Assembly: GCA_036268405.1 (NCBI GenBank)
Contig: DATAUF010000002.1
Coordinates: 18,199-82,198, forward strand
Source of the DNA: DASZTV01 sp036268405
GTDB lineage: Bacteria; Actinomycetota; Actinomycetes; JAFAQI01
Reading direction: 5' to 3'
Length of the DNA stretch: 64,000 nucleotides
This document shows, in pieces, positions 17,511 to 26,478 of this stretch (positions within the stretch are counted from its first letter, which is position 1; each line of letters begins with the position of its first letter). The translations under genes were made by a program, and so were the position numbers. Under the pieces are notes generated by a model. The model ran no database searches, was not told the DNA's origin, and saw only the letters and a program-made list of their open reading frames with translations.

Positions 17511-18313
17511 GCGCGAGGGTCGTTGACTGCGATCTCGACGGCCTCACTACCGAGGTACGCGGCGCGCACGATGTCGCTCGAGCCGACCTCGGACGCCGTG
17601 CCCTGGAAGATCGGCTGACCGAAGTCGAGGACGTGAATGTAGTCACAGACGCTCATGACAAGGCTCATATCGTGCTCGACCAGCAGAACCCCCACACCGT
17701 GGTTGGTGACGAGGCTTCGCAGAATCCGCCCGAACGCGATGGTCTCCACCTTGTCCAGCCCAGAGCTCGGCTCATCGAGCAGCAGGATCTTGAAATCGCC
17801 GGCGATTACCCGCGCGAGCTCCACCAGTCGTCGCTGCCCGGTGCTGAGGTCCGCCGGTCGTCGATCGGCGAGGTCACTGATGCCGCATTGGCTCATCGCC
17901 GTCCGCGCTGCGTCGGTCACGACGACCTGGTCAGCGCGCGAGCTGCGCAGATGCCGGAACGGCTGGCTGCCGGCCATGCCGGCCTCTCGGCCGAGGGCGA
18001 CGTTCTCGCGAACCGACAGCGAGTCGAAGAGCTCCATCTGCTGGAACGTCCGGCCCATACCGAGCTGCGCCCGGTGCTGTGCCGACCGGTGGGTCACATC
18101 GTGGCCGAACAACTCGACGCGCCCAGAGGTAGGGCGCACTAAGCCGGTGCAGGCGTTGAAGGTCGTGGTCTTTCCCGCGCCGTTGGGTCCGATCAGGCCG
18201 GTGATCTGACCGATCGGTGCTGCGAGGCCGATCTTGTTGACGGCGACGTGGCCGCCATATCGGACGACGATGTCGGAGATGACGAGTCCGGCTGCGGGAC
18301 GGTCGAGTGTCAT
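17498..18313 (-). CDS. ABC transporter ATPase, LivG type
   Basis: A 271-residue ATP-binding subunit of the branched-chain-amino-acid transporter family. Walker A is GPNGAGKTTT near residue 44, with Q-loop FQQMELF, signature LSTGQRRLVELAR (Thr instead of the usual Gly) and Walker B ILLLDEPSSGLD. The H-loop is VEHDMSLVM, and the LivG-type C-terminal extension is short. ATG at 18313 overlaps the stop of the LivF-type gene by 4 bp. It would drive import with the LivHM permease at 21403. Transport of a lipid-like or aromatic acid is inferred from neighbours. Confidence 0.9.
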   Translation of the reverse strand: MTLDRPAAGLVISDIVVRYGGHVAVNKIGLAAPIGQITGLIGPNGAGKTTTFNACTGLVRPTSGRVELFGHDVTHRSAQHRAQLGMGRTFQQMELFDSLSVRENVALGREAGMAGSQPFRHLRSSRADQVVVTDAARTAMSQCGISDLADRRPADLSTGQRRLVELARVIAGDFKILLLDEPSSGLDKVETIAFGRILRSLVTNHGVGVLLVEHDMSLVMSVCDYIHVLDFGQPIFQGTASEVGSSDIVRAAYLGSEAVEIAVNDPRASLL

Positions 18314-19014
18314 GACACCCCCACCTCGGCGCCGACGTATCGGCTGAACACATCCTCACCTTCGAGCTCGCCAGGATCACCGGCAAAGGCGACCTCGCCG
18401 CGGTTCATGAGATAGACGATGTCGGCGACTTCGAGTGCTCGGACGACGTACTGCTCGACGAGCAGCAGGCTGACACCTTCGGTTCGAAGCAGCGCGAAGA
18501 ACGCGAAGATCTCGTCGACGATCTTAGGGGCGAGCCCCATCGATACTTCGTCAAGCAGGACGATGCGTGGTCGTTGTACGTAGGTCCGCGCCAGCGCCAG
18601 CATCTGCTGCTCGCCGCCGGACATGGTGCGCGCGACTTGACCGAGCCGCTCGCCCAGTCGTGGGAAGGCGCTGACGGCGCGGCTAATGGCACCGGCCTGC
18701 TCGCCGCGCGGTGCCTGGACCAGAAGATTGTCGCGAACCGTCAGGTTGGGGAAGATGCCGCGGCCCTCGGGCACGTGGCACACACCGTGGGCTACGAGTT
18801 GGTGCGGCGCCATTCCGGTGACGTCATGACCATCGATCTCGATGCGCCCACTGGTGGGGCGGAGCAGCCCCGACGCCACCCGCAGCAACGTCGTCTTGCC
18901 GGCACCGTTGGAGCCAAGGAGTGCGACCACCGAGTGGTCCGGCACGGTGATGCTGACGTTGCGCAGCACTGTCGTGCCGCCATACCCGGCCACGATCCGC
19001 TCGAGTGAGAACAC
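18310..19014 (-). CDS. ABC transporter ATPase, LivF type
   Basis: A 234-residue ATPase of the LivF branch. Walker A is GSNGAGKTTLL near residue 35, followed by PEGRGIFPNLTVRDNL, typical of LivF. The signature is MSGGEQQMLALAR, Walker B IVLLDEVSMGLAP and the H-loop VEQYV. GTG at 19014 is preceded by GGAGG at 7 bases. It is first gene of a two-gene ATPase operon, divergent from the rest of the transporter across the operator at 19046-19066. Confidence 0.92.
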   Translation of the reverse strand: MFSLERIVAGYGGTTVLRNVSITVPDHSVVALLGSNGAGKTTLLRVASGLLRPTSGRIEIDGHDVTGMAPHQLVAHGVCHVPEGRGIFPNLTVRDNLLVQAPRGEQAGAISRAVSAFPRLGERLGQVARTMSGGEQQMLALARTYVQRPRIVLLDEVSMGLAPKIVDEIFAFFALLRTEGVSLLLVEQYVVRALEVADIVYLMNRGEVAFAGDPGELEGEDVFSRYVGAEVGVS

Positions 19015-19045
19015 AGATGCCTCCGACCGATGTTGAACGAAAGCT

Positions 19046-19080
19046 CATTATTGAAAGTAGGTTCAAATCGGTGTTACGTT
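19046..19080 (+). promoter_or_regulatory. Promoter with TATTGAA-N6-TTCAA operator, site 1
   Basis: CATTATTGAAAGTAGGTTCA and one further A form 19046-19066. TTGAAA (19051-19056) acts as -35, an 18-base spacer follows, and TACGTT (19075-19080) is the -10, six bases before the GTG at 19087. An extra TTGAA half-site lies at 19033. The same arrangement occurs at 26481, 31436 (minus) and 32842. The site lies between the ATPase operon and the rest of the transporter operon, so one bound repressor could silence both. Confidence 0.65.
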
Positions 19081-19086
19081 ACCGCC

Positions 19087-20445
19087 GTGTTCCTGTCTTG
19101 GAAAGCGCGGATGTCGCTGTGGCTCGGCGCCGTCGGGCTCGTCGGGATCGCGGTCATGCTGCCCGGCCTGGTGGATGCCGCGCACGCCGCATCTGAACCG
19201 ACGTTCGATGCGGTAGCAACGGCGTACGGGCTTGACGTGACCGTTGCCAACCAGGACATCCCTCTTGGCCTCACCATCGAAGGCGCCGGTCCAGTGGCGC
19301 AGGCCGAGCTGACGTCGCTGCCGCAGTCGACGTCGTTCGCGTCGTTGCCGTATCCGGGCGGGACGTTGGTCCAGCTGCCGGGGCTGGTCGGGGCACTGGT
19401 GCCTGGCACTCCCGCGCTGCCCGCGTACCCGGCCTATGTGAGTGCAGCTCTCGATTCAGGGCCACAGAGCAACGACATTCCGGGTGTCACGCTGACTGCC
19501 CAGTCGACTCCGACCAACAGCCAGGCCACCGCGATCGGTGGCACCGGCAGCACCGGATACAGCGCCACCGCCAGTGTCGAGCTGGACTCGGCGGGCAATG
19601 TGACCGCCGCCGGCGACGCGACGTTCAGCGACCTTGGGCTTGGTCAGCTGGTGTCGATCAGCAACGTGCACTCGGCGGCGAGCGAGATCCTCAACAACGG
19701 CAGCGGGCAGCTGACGCATACCTCGTCGCTGACGATCGGCGACATCTCGGTGCCGGGGCTGAAGCTGGCTATCCCGAAGACCACGCCGACGCAGGTTCCG
19801 GTGCTCGGCAAGCTTCCGCCGATTCCGCTGCCGTTCGGTGGCATGACGATCGACGCGCCCGAGCTCGGGTTTGAGAACGGGACGTTCACCGTCTCGCTTC
19901 CACTTCTCGGAAGCGGCAACTACGCGGTGCCCTTCAGCGTGGTGGCGACGGCCCTGAAGGCGGTCGGAATCACCGCGACGTTCGAGCAGCCGATCGTGAA
20001 GAAGCAGAGCATCGTGTCATCTGCGCTGGTCCTCAGCACCGTCTTGCCCTCGCCGCCCAAGAACCTCCCGATCACCGGACCGGTGCCGGTGACGGTGACC
20101 ATCGGACGGTCGACGGCGGCGTTCAGCGGCCACTTGTTGAGCGCACCGGAGTCGACCGGTCCGGCCACAGGTGGCTCACTGCCGGCGACGTCAGCGGGAT
20201 CATCGTCGTCCGGAGTTGGTGCCGGCGCCCTTCCGGGACTCGGCGCGATCCCCGGCGATGGGGCGGCGCCACCTGAGCTCGCCGGTCCCCCCACCCAACC
20301 CGGGTCCGACTATCTCGTCTCCCAAGGTGTGAACCTCCCGGACACCTCGGACATCTATTTGGTCGTCGTTGGCGCGGCGATCATCGGCTCGATCGCTGCA
20401 CAGGCCCTTCGAGTGCTAGGGGTGCGTATCCGATGGAACTCATGA
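19087..20445 (+). CDS. Secreted, C-terminally membrane-anchored protein of the transporter operon
   Basis: A 452-residue protein. It has an N-terminal signal sequence (SLWLGAVGLVGIAVMLPGL with a likely cut after AHA), a Gly/Ser/Thr/Pro-rich beta-type body and a C-terminal hydrophobic helix (IYLVVVGAAIIGSIAAQAL) followed by a basic tail. It is therefore probably an extracytoplasmic protein tethered at its C-terminus. A low-complexity segment lies near residues 365-410. GTG at 19087 follows a -10 at six-base distance; the open frame upstream of it runs through the operator and is unlikely to be translated. I do not recognise the family. It may help deliver substrate to the ABC importer. Confidence 0.75.
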   Translation: MFLSWKARMSLWLGAVGLVGIAVMLPGLVDAAHAASEPTFDAVATAYGLDVTVANQDIPLGLTIEGAGPVAQAELTSLPQSTSFASLPYPGGTLVQLPGLVGALVPGTPALPAYPAYVSAALDSGPQSNDIPGVTLTAQSTPTNSQATAIGGTGSTGYSATASVELDSAGNVTAAGDATFSDLGLGQLVSISNVHSAASEILNNGSGQLTHTSSLTIGDISVPGLKLAIPKTTPTQVPVLGKLPPIPLPFGGMTIDAPELGFENGTFTVSLPLLGSGNYAVPFSVVATALKAVGITATFEQPIVKKQSIVSSALVLSTVLPSPPKNLPITGPVPVTVTIGRSTAAFSGHLLSAPESTGPATGGSLPATSAGSSSSGVGAGALPGLGAIPGDGAAPPELAGPPTQPGSDYLVSQGVNLPDTSDIYLVVVGAAIIGSIAAQALRVLGVRIRWNS

Positions 20446-20843
20446 CATTTCTGCGGCGTCAGTGGGACCGCGTTGCGGCCGGCGTGCTGCTGCTTGCCGG
20501 GGTCCTGGTGATCCTTCTCGGCTGGGTGGGCGTGAGCGGGACGACGCATGTCGCCGCGCAGCTGCCGTACTTCATCTCGGGTGGCTTGTTCGGGTTGTTC
20601 CTGCTCGGGGTCGGCCACATGCTCTGGACGTCTGCCGACCTTCGCGACGAATGGGCCGAGCTGCGCGCTATCCGGACGCTTCTCGAGGATCAAGCGTCGA
20701 CAACACCAACCGGCGAACCCGCTGGCGAGCAAGTTGTCGTTGCGACGGAGGCCCCCAACGGCGTCACGCGTCATCCTGCAGCGCGTCGTACGGCGACCGC
20801 GGCGGGTGCGGCGAGGACTCGCCGCGCGAAGGCCGCGCCGTGA
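20442..20843 (+). CDS. Small two-helix membrane protein
   Basis: A 133-residue protein with two hydrophobic segments (about residues 14-33 and 43-62) and a charged, Ala/Arg-rich cytoplasmic tail (DLRDEWAELRAIRTLLED, then RRTATAAGAARTRRAKAAP). ATG at 20442 gives a 4-bp overlap with the upstream stop; an in-frame ATG at 20433 is an alternative. It sits between the secreted protein and another two-helix protein. The motif TTHVAAQLPYFISGG is echoed by TTHVNRQLAWLAGGS in the next gene, so the two probably share ancestry and may form a membrane pair. Confidence 0.7.
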   Translation: MTFLRRQWDRVAAGVLLLAGVLVILLGWVGVSGTTHVAAQLPYFISGGLFGLFLLGVGHMLWTSADLRDEWAELRAIRTLLEDQASTTPTGEPAGEQVVVATEAPNGVTRHPAARRTATAAGAARTRRAKAAP

Positions 20844-21403
20844 TCCCTCGGCCGTCGATCGTTCGCGAACGCGGCTTCGGGCGGCGAACCATCTCCGGCG
20901 CGCGCGACGAAGGTGCCGCGATGGACCGGAGCTTCGGAGCGTTCGCCATGGGCGCTCCTTGGCAGGTGGCTGACGTCAGCCGATTGCTGTTCCGCGTCGC
21001 CTTGGCGTTGGTCGCGTTTCTCGTCACTTGGTATGGCGCCGCCCACACGACGCATGTCAATCGTCAGTTGGCCTGGCTTGCTGGTGGTTCGGCCGCTGCG
21101 GCGATCGGTTTGGTGGCAGTTGTCGCGTGGGAGACCGCAGGTCTGGCCCGAGTCAGGTATCTCAAGCTCGAGGTTGCCTCAACGATTCGGGTCCGGTACG
21201 AAGGCACCGCCACCGCCGCGGAAATCCGCAATGCGATCAAGACCACCGATCCCGCGAAGGCCGCGCTCTGGGTCTCTGCTCCCGGAATGCGCCTCTACCA
21301 TCGGCCCGGCTGCCAGCTCGCACTAGGCAAACCCGTCAAGCCGGTGAACCGCGCCACGATCGACCGGGCCGGCCTCGCGCCGTGCGGAGCGTGTGACGCG
21401 TAG
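20840..21403 (+). CDS. Membrane protein with C-terminal Ada-like Cys/His zinc motif
   Basis: A 187-residue protein with two transmembrane segments (about residues 50-68 and 78-98) and a soluble C-terminus. The last 35 residues hold H154, C158, C182 and C185 in the order HRPGC ... GLAPCGAC. This matches the short metal-binding module related to the N-terminal zinc domain of Ada and found in many small proteins (H-x3-C ... PC-x2-C). GTG at 20840 overlaps the upstream TGA by 4 bp, and its TAG overlaps the permease GTG by one base. Function in transport is inferred from the operon only. Confidence 0.72.
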   Translation: MIPRPSIVRERGFGRRTISGARDEGAAMDRSFGAFAMGAPWQVADVSRLLFRVALALVAFLVTWYGAAHTTHVNRQLAWLAGGSAAAAIGLVAVVAWETAGLARVRYLKLEVASTIRVRYEGTATAAEIRNAIKTTDPAKAALWVSAPGMRLYHRPGCQLALGKPVKPVNRATIDRAGLAPCGACDA

Positions 21404-23319
21404 TGGCCATCTACCTGGTGATCGGCATCGTGGTCGGCTCCGCCTACGGGATCGCCGCCATGGGCCTCGTGCTGAGCTACAAGACCTCTGGGGTCTTCAA
21501 CTTCGGCCACGGCGCGATTGCCGCAGTGGCCGCCTACATCTTCTTCGACCTGCATCAGCGGCACGGCATGGCGTGGCCGCTGGCTGCGCTGGTCGCTGTG
21601 GTCGGCTTCGGTGCGGTTGCCGGGCTGATCATGGAGTACCTCGCTCGCGGCCTGTCGGGGCTTCCCACCCAGGCTCGTGTTGTTGCGACCGTCGGCATCA
21701 TCGTCTTTGTCGTCGGGCTGATGCAGCTGATCTTCGGGCCGTCGTCGCTGGACTTCAACAGCTTCCTGTCCCAGCACGTGGTCTTCTCCGTGTCCGGAGT
21801 ACAGATCACGACCGAACGGATTGTGACAATCGGGTTCGGTCTGGTCTCGGCACTTGCGCTGTTCGTGTTCTTCCGGCGTACCTATATCGGCACCGCGATG
21901 CGGGCTGTTGTCGATGACCCTCACCTGCTCGACCTCACTGGCGTTGCGCCGGCGCGGGTCCGGCGGATCTCCTGGGTGATCGGATGCATGTTCGCGGCCG
22001 TCTCGGGTCTGCTCTTTGCGTCCAGCGAGCAGCAGCTTGACGCCACGCTGTTGTCACTGCTCGTGGTGCAGGCATTCGGTGCCGCAGCGATCGGGGCATT
22101 TACCAACCTGCCGCTCGCCTACGCCGGTGGGTTGTTCCTCGGGGTGGTGCAGGAGGTCATCAGCAAGGTGGAGGCCACCCACCAGGCACTCACCGGGCTG
22201 GACCAGGTCGTGCCGTTCATCGCGCTGTTCGTCGTTCTGATCGCCTACCGATCGCGATGGCTCGTCGAACTCGGCGAGTTCGTGCGGACCAGATCGGCAT
22301 CGACTGCGCATCTGCTGAGCAAGCGAACGCTGACCGCGTCGTACGGCATGGTCGCCGTGGCGGCGGTGCTCATCCCGTTTGTCGTCGGCACCAAACTGCC
22401 GTCCTGGAACGCCGGGATGGCGCAGATCGTGCTGTTCCTCTCACTTGGTCTTCTGGTCCGAACCTCAGGACAGATCTCGTTGTGCCAGTGGGGCTTCGCG
22501 GCGATCGGGGGAGCCACGCTTGGTCACCTGCTCGGCCACGGCGTGCCGTGGTTGCTCGCGGTGTTCATCGCCGGACTGGCTGCCGTGCCGGCCGGCCTAC
22601 TTGTGGCGATCCCGGCGATTCGCCGGTCCGGGTTGTACCTCGCGCTCGCCACTCTGGGCTTTGGCGTCGTCCTGGAAGAGTTCGTCTACAACCGAAGCTT
22701 CCTGTTCGGCGGCACGGGTGGTCTGATGACCCCGCGGCCGCATCTCTTCGGATTGGAGACGGACAAGGGCTATTACTACACGATGCTGGCGATCGTCGTG
22801 TTGTGCATCGGCCTTGTCGTCGCCGTCGAGCGCTCGCGGCTCGGCCGGTTGCTGCGGGGTCTGGCCGACAGCCCCGTCGCACTCACAACGCTTGGCGCCA
22901 ACATCAACATCACCCGCGTCATCATCTTCTGCACGTCGTCGTTCCTCGCAGGCATCAGCGGCGCCATGCTCGCCTCGCTCTACGGTCAGGTGAACCAAGG
23001 GTCGTACAACTACTTCTCGTCCATCACCATGCTCGCCGTCTTGTTCGTCTCCGGCCGGACGACGGTGTCGGCGTCGATCGTCGCCGTCCTGCTGAGTGTC
23101 GTGCTCCCGGGCTACATCCAGGGACAGAACTTCTCGGAAGCTCTTCAGATGTCGTTCGGACTTGCGGCGATCGTCTTCGCCCTCATGTCGCAAGGCAGGT
23201 TCGGAACCTTCTTCGGCGCAGCAGCGGCGCGATCCGAGGACCGAACCGAAGGCTCCCGGTTGCGCTCGCGTTCCTCGGTTGCCGCAGTTGAGAACCACTC
23301 GTACCTCGTCCAGGCCTGA
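21403..23319 (+). CDS. Fused LivH-LivM-type ABC permease
   Basis: A 638-residue polytopic membrane protein. Residues 1-290 match LivH (GIAAMGLVLSYKTSGVFNFGHG at the N-terminus); residues about 310-600 match LivM (LRGLADSPVALTTLGANI, the EAA-like loop, and SFLAGISGAMLASLYG). Both permease halves are in one chain, which is common in actinobacterial Liv-type importers. GTG at 21403 overlaps the upstream stop by one base. It forms the channel used by the ATPases at 17498-19014 and the binding protein at 23352. Confidence 0.92.
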   Translation: MAIYLVIGIVVGSAYGIAAMGLVLSYKTSGVFNFGHGAIAAVAAYIFFDLHQRHGMAWPLAALVAVVGFGAVAGLIMEYLARGLSGLPTQARVVATVGIIVFVVGLMQLIFGPSSLDFNSFLSQHVVFSVSGVQITTERIVTIGFGLVSALALFVFFRRTYIGTAMRAVVDDPHLLDLTGVAPARVRRISWVIGCMFAAVSGLLFASSEQQLDATLLSLLVVQAFGAAAIGAFTNLPLAYAGGLFLGVVQEVISKVEATHQALTGLDQVVPFIALFVVLIAYRSRWLVELGEFVRTRSASTAHLLSKRTLTASYGMVAVAAVLIPFVVGTKLPSWNAGMAQIVLFLSLGLLVRTSGQISLCQWGFAAIGGATLGHLLGHGVPWLLAVFIAGLAAVPAGLLVAIPAIRRSGLYLALATLGFGVVLEEFVYNRSFLFGGTGGLMTPRPHLFGLETDKGYYYTMLAIVVLCIGLVVAVERSRLGRLLRGLADSPVALTTLGANINITRVIIFCTSSFLAGISGAMLASLYGQVNQGSYNYFSSITMLAVLFVSGRTTVSASIVAVLLSVVLPGYIQGQNFSEALQMSFGLAAIVFALMSQGRFGTFFGAAAARSEDRTEGSRLRSRSSVAAVENHSYLVQA

Positions 23320-23351
23320 TCAGCGTCGATGCCGTCCGTAAGGAGTACGTC

Positions 23352-24869
23352 ATGAGCTCACTCCCACGACCGAGCCGTCACCGCGCCCGTCGCAATGGCA
23401 CCTTGGTTCTGGCTGCGGTTGTTGCTCTGCTTGCATCGGCGTGCGGAAGCCGGGAGTCGACCGCGAGCATCGTGGCGACCGAGCGAGGCGGCTCGAAGGT
23501 CTTGACGTCTGGTCAGCCCGGCGCGCCCGGTACGACTCCCGATGGCACCGCGACCTCCGCCACAGGGACGACCGGTGGCACGGTCGCCGGTGGCAGTGGG
23601 GGAAGCGCCCCGCCGGTTTCGGGCGCATCGGGAAGCGGCGGAACCGTGGCTGGCGGAGCCGGCCCATCGCCGGGTGCGGGCACCACGGGGAGCGGCGGCA
23701 CGACCGGCGGCAGCGGCTCGACGTCGGCGACTTGCAGCGGTCACGCGAGCCCGATCAAGATCGGCGAGGTCGGAGCGTTCAGCGGCCTGGTCGGCGCAAG
23801 CATCCCGGGCGCGCACGCGGCACTGCCGGTGTGGGTGCGTTACGTCAACGCCCATGGAGGGATCGCCTGCCATCAGGTCGTGCTCTTCCAGGACGATGAT
23901 CAGTCCAATCCCGCGATCAGCAGCTCGGACGTCCACACTCTCGTTCAGAGCGACCATGTCGCCGCAATCGTCGGAGACTGGGTCCCTCTTGACGTCGCGG
24001 GCTTCCGCCAGGCGATCGAGTCGGTGAAGGTCCCGGCAGTCGGTGGTGACATGGTCACCACCGACTGGAACCAGAGTCCGTACATGTACGGCGTCGGTGG
24101 TGCGGCCCGCGCGCAGTTCGTCGGTTCGGTCGCCGGTCAGGCCAAGCAAGGCTTGACCAGGATTGCGGTCTTCTACTGCATCGAGTCGACGGCGTGCACG
24201 AGCTACAACGCAGCGCTGGGGCCCCAGGGCGGGGCAGCGCACAACGGCCAGAAGGTCGTCTATACCGCAGCGACGTCGCTCACCCAGCCGGATTTCACGT
24301 CACAGTGTGAGAACGCCAAGAAGGCGAACGCACAGATCATCGTCGCGGCCGGCGACGACTCCTATGTGCAGCGGGCCGCGCGGTCGTGCGCCGGTATCAA
24401 CTACTACCCGGTGATGGCACTGTCTGCGACGCAGGGCGACTTCGACAGGTCGGATCGCAACCTTCGCAAGGATGGCGCGTCACTCGGCAGTGCCGCGGCG
24501 CCGTACGTGCTGGACAACACCCCCGCGCTTCAGGCGTTCCACAGTGCGATGAAGGAGTACGCCCCGACCGCGCCAGTTGAGAACTCGGCGATCGTGACCT
24601 GGTCGGACGGCATGATGTTCAAGGCGGCGATCGACGCGCTGGGACCGGCCGCCCAGACCGAAGACATCACCCCAGCGCTGGTCATGAAAGGTCTCAGCAG
24701 AATCAAGAGCGAGACCCTCGGCGGCTTGATCCCGCCGACGACGTACGGCGCGGGTGGCGGCTCGCGGTCGCCATCGCCGGAGATCCTCTGCTACTACCCG
24801 ATGCTGTTCGGACACAACGGAGAGTTCACTGCACCCGAGGGCAACAAGTACCTGTGCTTCAAGTTCTGA
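23352..24869 (+). CDS. Lipoprotein substrate-binding protein, LivJ type
   Basis: A 505-residue extracytoplasmic binding protein. The basic N-terminus and hydrophobic stretch end in the lipobox LASAC, so it is probably lipid-anchored at Cys 34. Residues about 60-130 form a Gly/Ser/Thr linker. The type I periplasmic-binding fold begins at PIKIGEVGAFSGLVG and continues with QDDDQSNPAISSSDV, as in LivJ-like receptors. It is the last gene of the transporter operon. The ligand is unknown; the fold binds amino acids, amides or aromatic acids. Confidence 0.9.
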   Translation: MSSLPRPSRHRARRNGTLVLAAVVALLASACGSRESTASIVATERGGSKVLTSGQPGAPGTTPDGTATSATGTTGGTVAGGSGGSAPPVSGASGSGGTVAGGAGPSPGAGTTGSGGTTGGSGSTSATCSGHASPIKIGEVGAFSGLVGASIPGAHAALPVWVRYVNAHGGIACHQVVLFQDDDQSNPAISSSDVHTLVQSDHVAAIVGDWVPLDVAGFRQAIESVKVPAVGGDMVTTDWNQSPYMYGVGGAARAQFVGSVAGQAKQGLTRIAVFYCIESTACTSYNAALGPQGGAAHNGQKVVYTAATSLTQPDFTSQCENAKKANAQIIVAAGDDSYVQRAARSCAGINYYPVMALSATQGDFDRSDRNLRKDGASLGSAAAPYVLDNTPALQAFHSAMKEYAPTAPVENSAIVTWSDGMMFKAAIDALGPAAQTEDITPALVMKGLSRIKSETLGGLIPPTTYGAGGGSRSPSPEILCYYPMLFGHNGEFTAPEGNKYLCFKF

Positions 24870-24887
24870 CCGAGCGGCGAACCGCCG

Positions 24888-25775
24888 TCAGAGCAGTCGC
24901 AGGATCCCTTGTTCGCTGAAGCCGGCTCCCGTCTGGCCGTCGAGCTCGATGTCGGCGGCATCGTCGTAGGCGCTGAACGTCGGCGGTGGTCCGCCGGCGC
25001 CCATCGGTACCCAAAGGCCACCCCGCGCGCTTTGCATGTGCATCGTCAGCGTCTGCTCGTCGGCGGTGGTGAGCACCGCACCGTTGACGAGACCCGAGCC
25101 GTCCCGGCGCAGATCCATGCCCGTGACTGTCACGGTGTGATCCGGATACATCAGGAACCCGTGCGTCGTCCGCTTGTCGTCCATAGCTCGGAACTTCATG
25201 ACGGTGAGGTCGAAGTCGGGAAGGCACGCGACGACAGCGACGTACTCAGCCCACGCGGCCGACTCGTCACGGGGACCCCAACTGCGGTCACGCCACCCTT
25301 GGCCCGTCACGGTGACGCGCTCGGAGCCGAGGGTGAGCTGTCCGCTGATGTCGGCGCCTTGCTGGAAGTGACGTAGCGGCACGTCGGCGACGAGGTCGGG
25401 GATCAAGCCGGTCGGTGAGTAGTCCGCGCAGACGAACCGGGGCGTCATCGCCAGGTCTGCCTTAAGCCCGGGTGCGTCGACGGTCACGGTGTTGTTCGCA
25501 ACGTCGAAGCCGATGTGCTCGCTGCTGAAGCTGCCCCGCTCGAGCGGCTCGATCAGTTCCATCGCCTGTCCGGCCAGCACCACGCTGAACCTGGCGCGAC
25601 GTCCTTCGGCGTTGGGCGAGGTCGAGACGTGGGCAACGCCGAATAGATCTTGGCCGGGGTCCCAAAATGCCAGGAAGGCGTTGTCTCGCCACGGTGCGTC
25701 GGTGGTCGGTGCGCCGGAGTGGATCGGCTGGCTGAGCTGGCCCCACGCGCTGTCCGGGATGGTCTCTGTGGTCAA
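24888..25775 (-). CDS. AttH/CrtC-like lipocalin-fold protein 1
   Basis: A 295-residue soluble protein of the family related to AttH and hydroxyneurosporene synthase CrtC. The family hallmark is WRDRSWGPRDESAAWAEYV near residues 162-180, preceded by VTGQG. Related proteins are at 27462-28514 and in the C-terminal half of 42433-44415. TTG at 25775 has AAGGAG 8 bases upstream. It lies 34 bases downstream of the TetR at 25810 and is probably co-transcribed with it. Lipid, terpenoid or steroid binding or modification is plausible; no reaction is established. Confidence 0.75.
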   Translation of the reverse strand: MTTETIPDSAWGQLSQPIHSGAPTTDAPWRDNAFLAFWDPGQDLFGVAHVSTSPNAEGRRARFSVVLAGQAMELIEPLERGSFSSEHIGFDVANNTVTVDAPGLKADLAMTPRFVCADYSPTGLIPDLVADVPLRHFQQGADISGQLTLGSERVTVTGQGWRDRSWGPRDESAAWAEYVAVVACLPDFDLTVMKFRAMDDKRTTHGFLMYPDHTVTVTGMDLRRDGSGLVNGAVLTTADEQTLTMHMQSARGGLWVPMGAGGPPPTFSAYDDAADIELDGQTGAGFSEQGILRLL

Positions 25776-25809
25776 GACAGATGCTCCTTGCGGTGGTGTT
25801 GGCGATTCG

Positions 25810-26442
25810 CTAGCTGGTCTCAGTCACGATCGGTCGACGAACGATCTCGGTCGCGTCGGCGGTGGGTACGCCGAGGGCGCGCAGCGAGATCTCGGCGAAG
25901 GCGACTTCCGCGCCCTTGCCCAGACGGCCGTCGACGATGCTGCGCATCAGAGCTAACGATCCGCCCAGGATCGATGTCACGGCCACCTCGATATCGGTGA
26001 CCTCGAAGCGCCCCGAGTCCACACCGAGATCGACCGCTCGGCGGGCAGCGGGTTGTACTGCGGTGGCGAACAGCGCGTCGGCGTGGTTGAGGTGAACGAC
26101 CAGGCGAGCGAACGCCGGGTCGTCGTAGGCCAGTCCGACGAACCGTCGGATGGCAACGCTCACGAGTTCGGCCGGATCGTCGACCGCGCCCGTCGCCAGT
26201 GCTTCGGCGAGCTCGCGCAGGCTCTCGGTGACGACCGCGTCGACGATGTCTTCCTTGGACTCGAAGTGGTTGTAGAACGAGCCGAGCGCCACGTCGGCGC
26301 GCTCGGTGATCTCGTTGATCCGCAGTCCGCTGACGCCCTTCTCGGTGATCAACGCACGGGTTGCCTCGGTGAGGCGCGCCCGGGTTCGCTCACGGCGGCG
26401 ATCGGTGCGGGTGGGTGCGGGGTCGGGTTTCGTCTGCGTCAC
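25810..26442 (-). CDS. TetR family regulator 3
   Basis: A 210-residue TetR repressor with the helix-turn-helix RINEITERADVALGSFYNHF (about residues 41-60) and a helical effector domain. It is divergent from the membrane protein at 26559 across the operator at 26479-26501, so it is the leading candidate to bind the four TATTGAA-N6-TTCAA sites of the 19-33 kb region. It probably responds to a lipophilic ligand handled by the neighbouring enzymes. A direct repeat GGTCTCA occurs twice just upstream of its GTG. Confidence 0.9.
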   Translation of the reverse strand: MTQTKPDPAPTRTDRRRERTRARLTEATRALITEKGVSGLRINEITERADVALGSFYNHFESKEDIVDAVVTESLRELAEALATGAVDDPAELVSVAIRRFVGLAYDDPAFARLVVHLNHADALFATAVQPAARRAVDLGVDSGRFEVTDIEVAVTSILGGSLALMRSIVDGRLGKGAEVAFAEISLRALGVPTADATEIVRRPIVTETS

Positions 26443-26478
26443 GTCTATATGGTCTCAGGTCTCAGTCGTGAAATGAAG

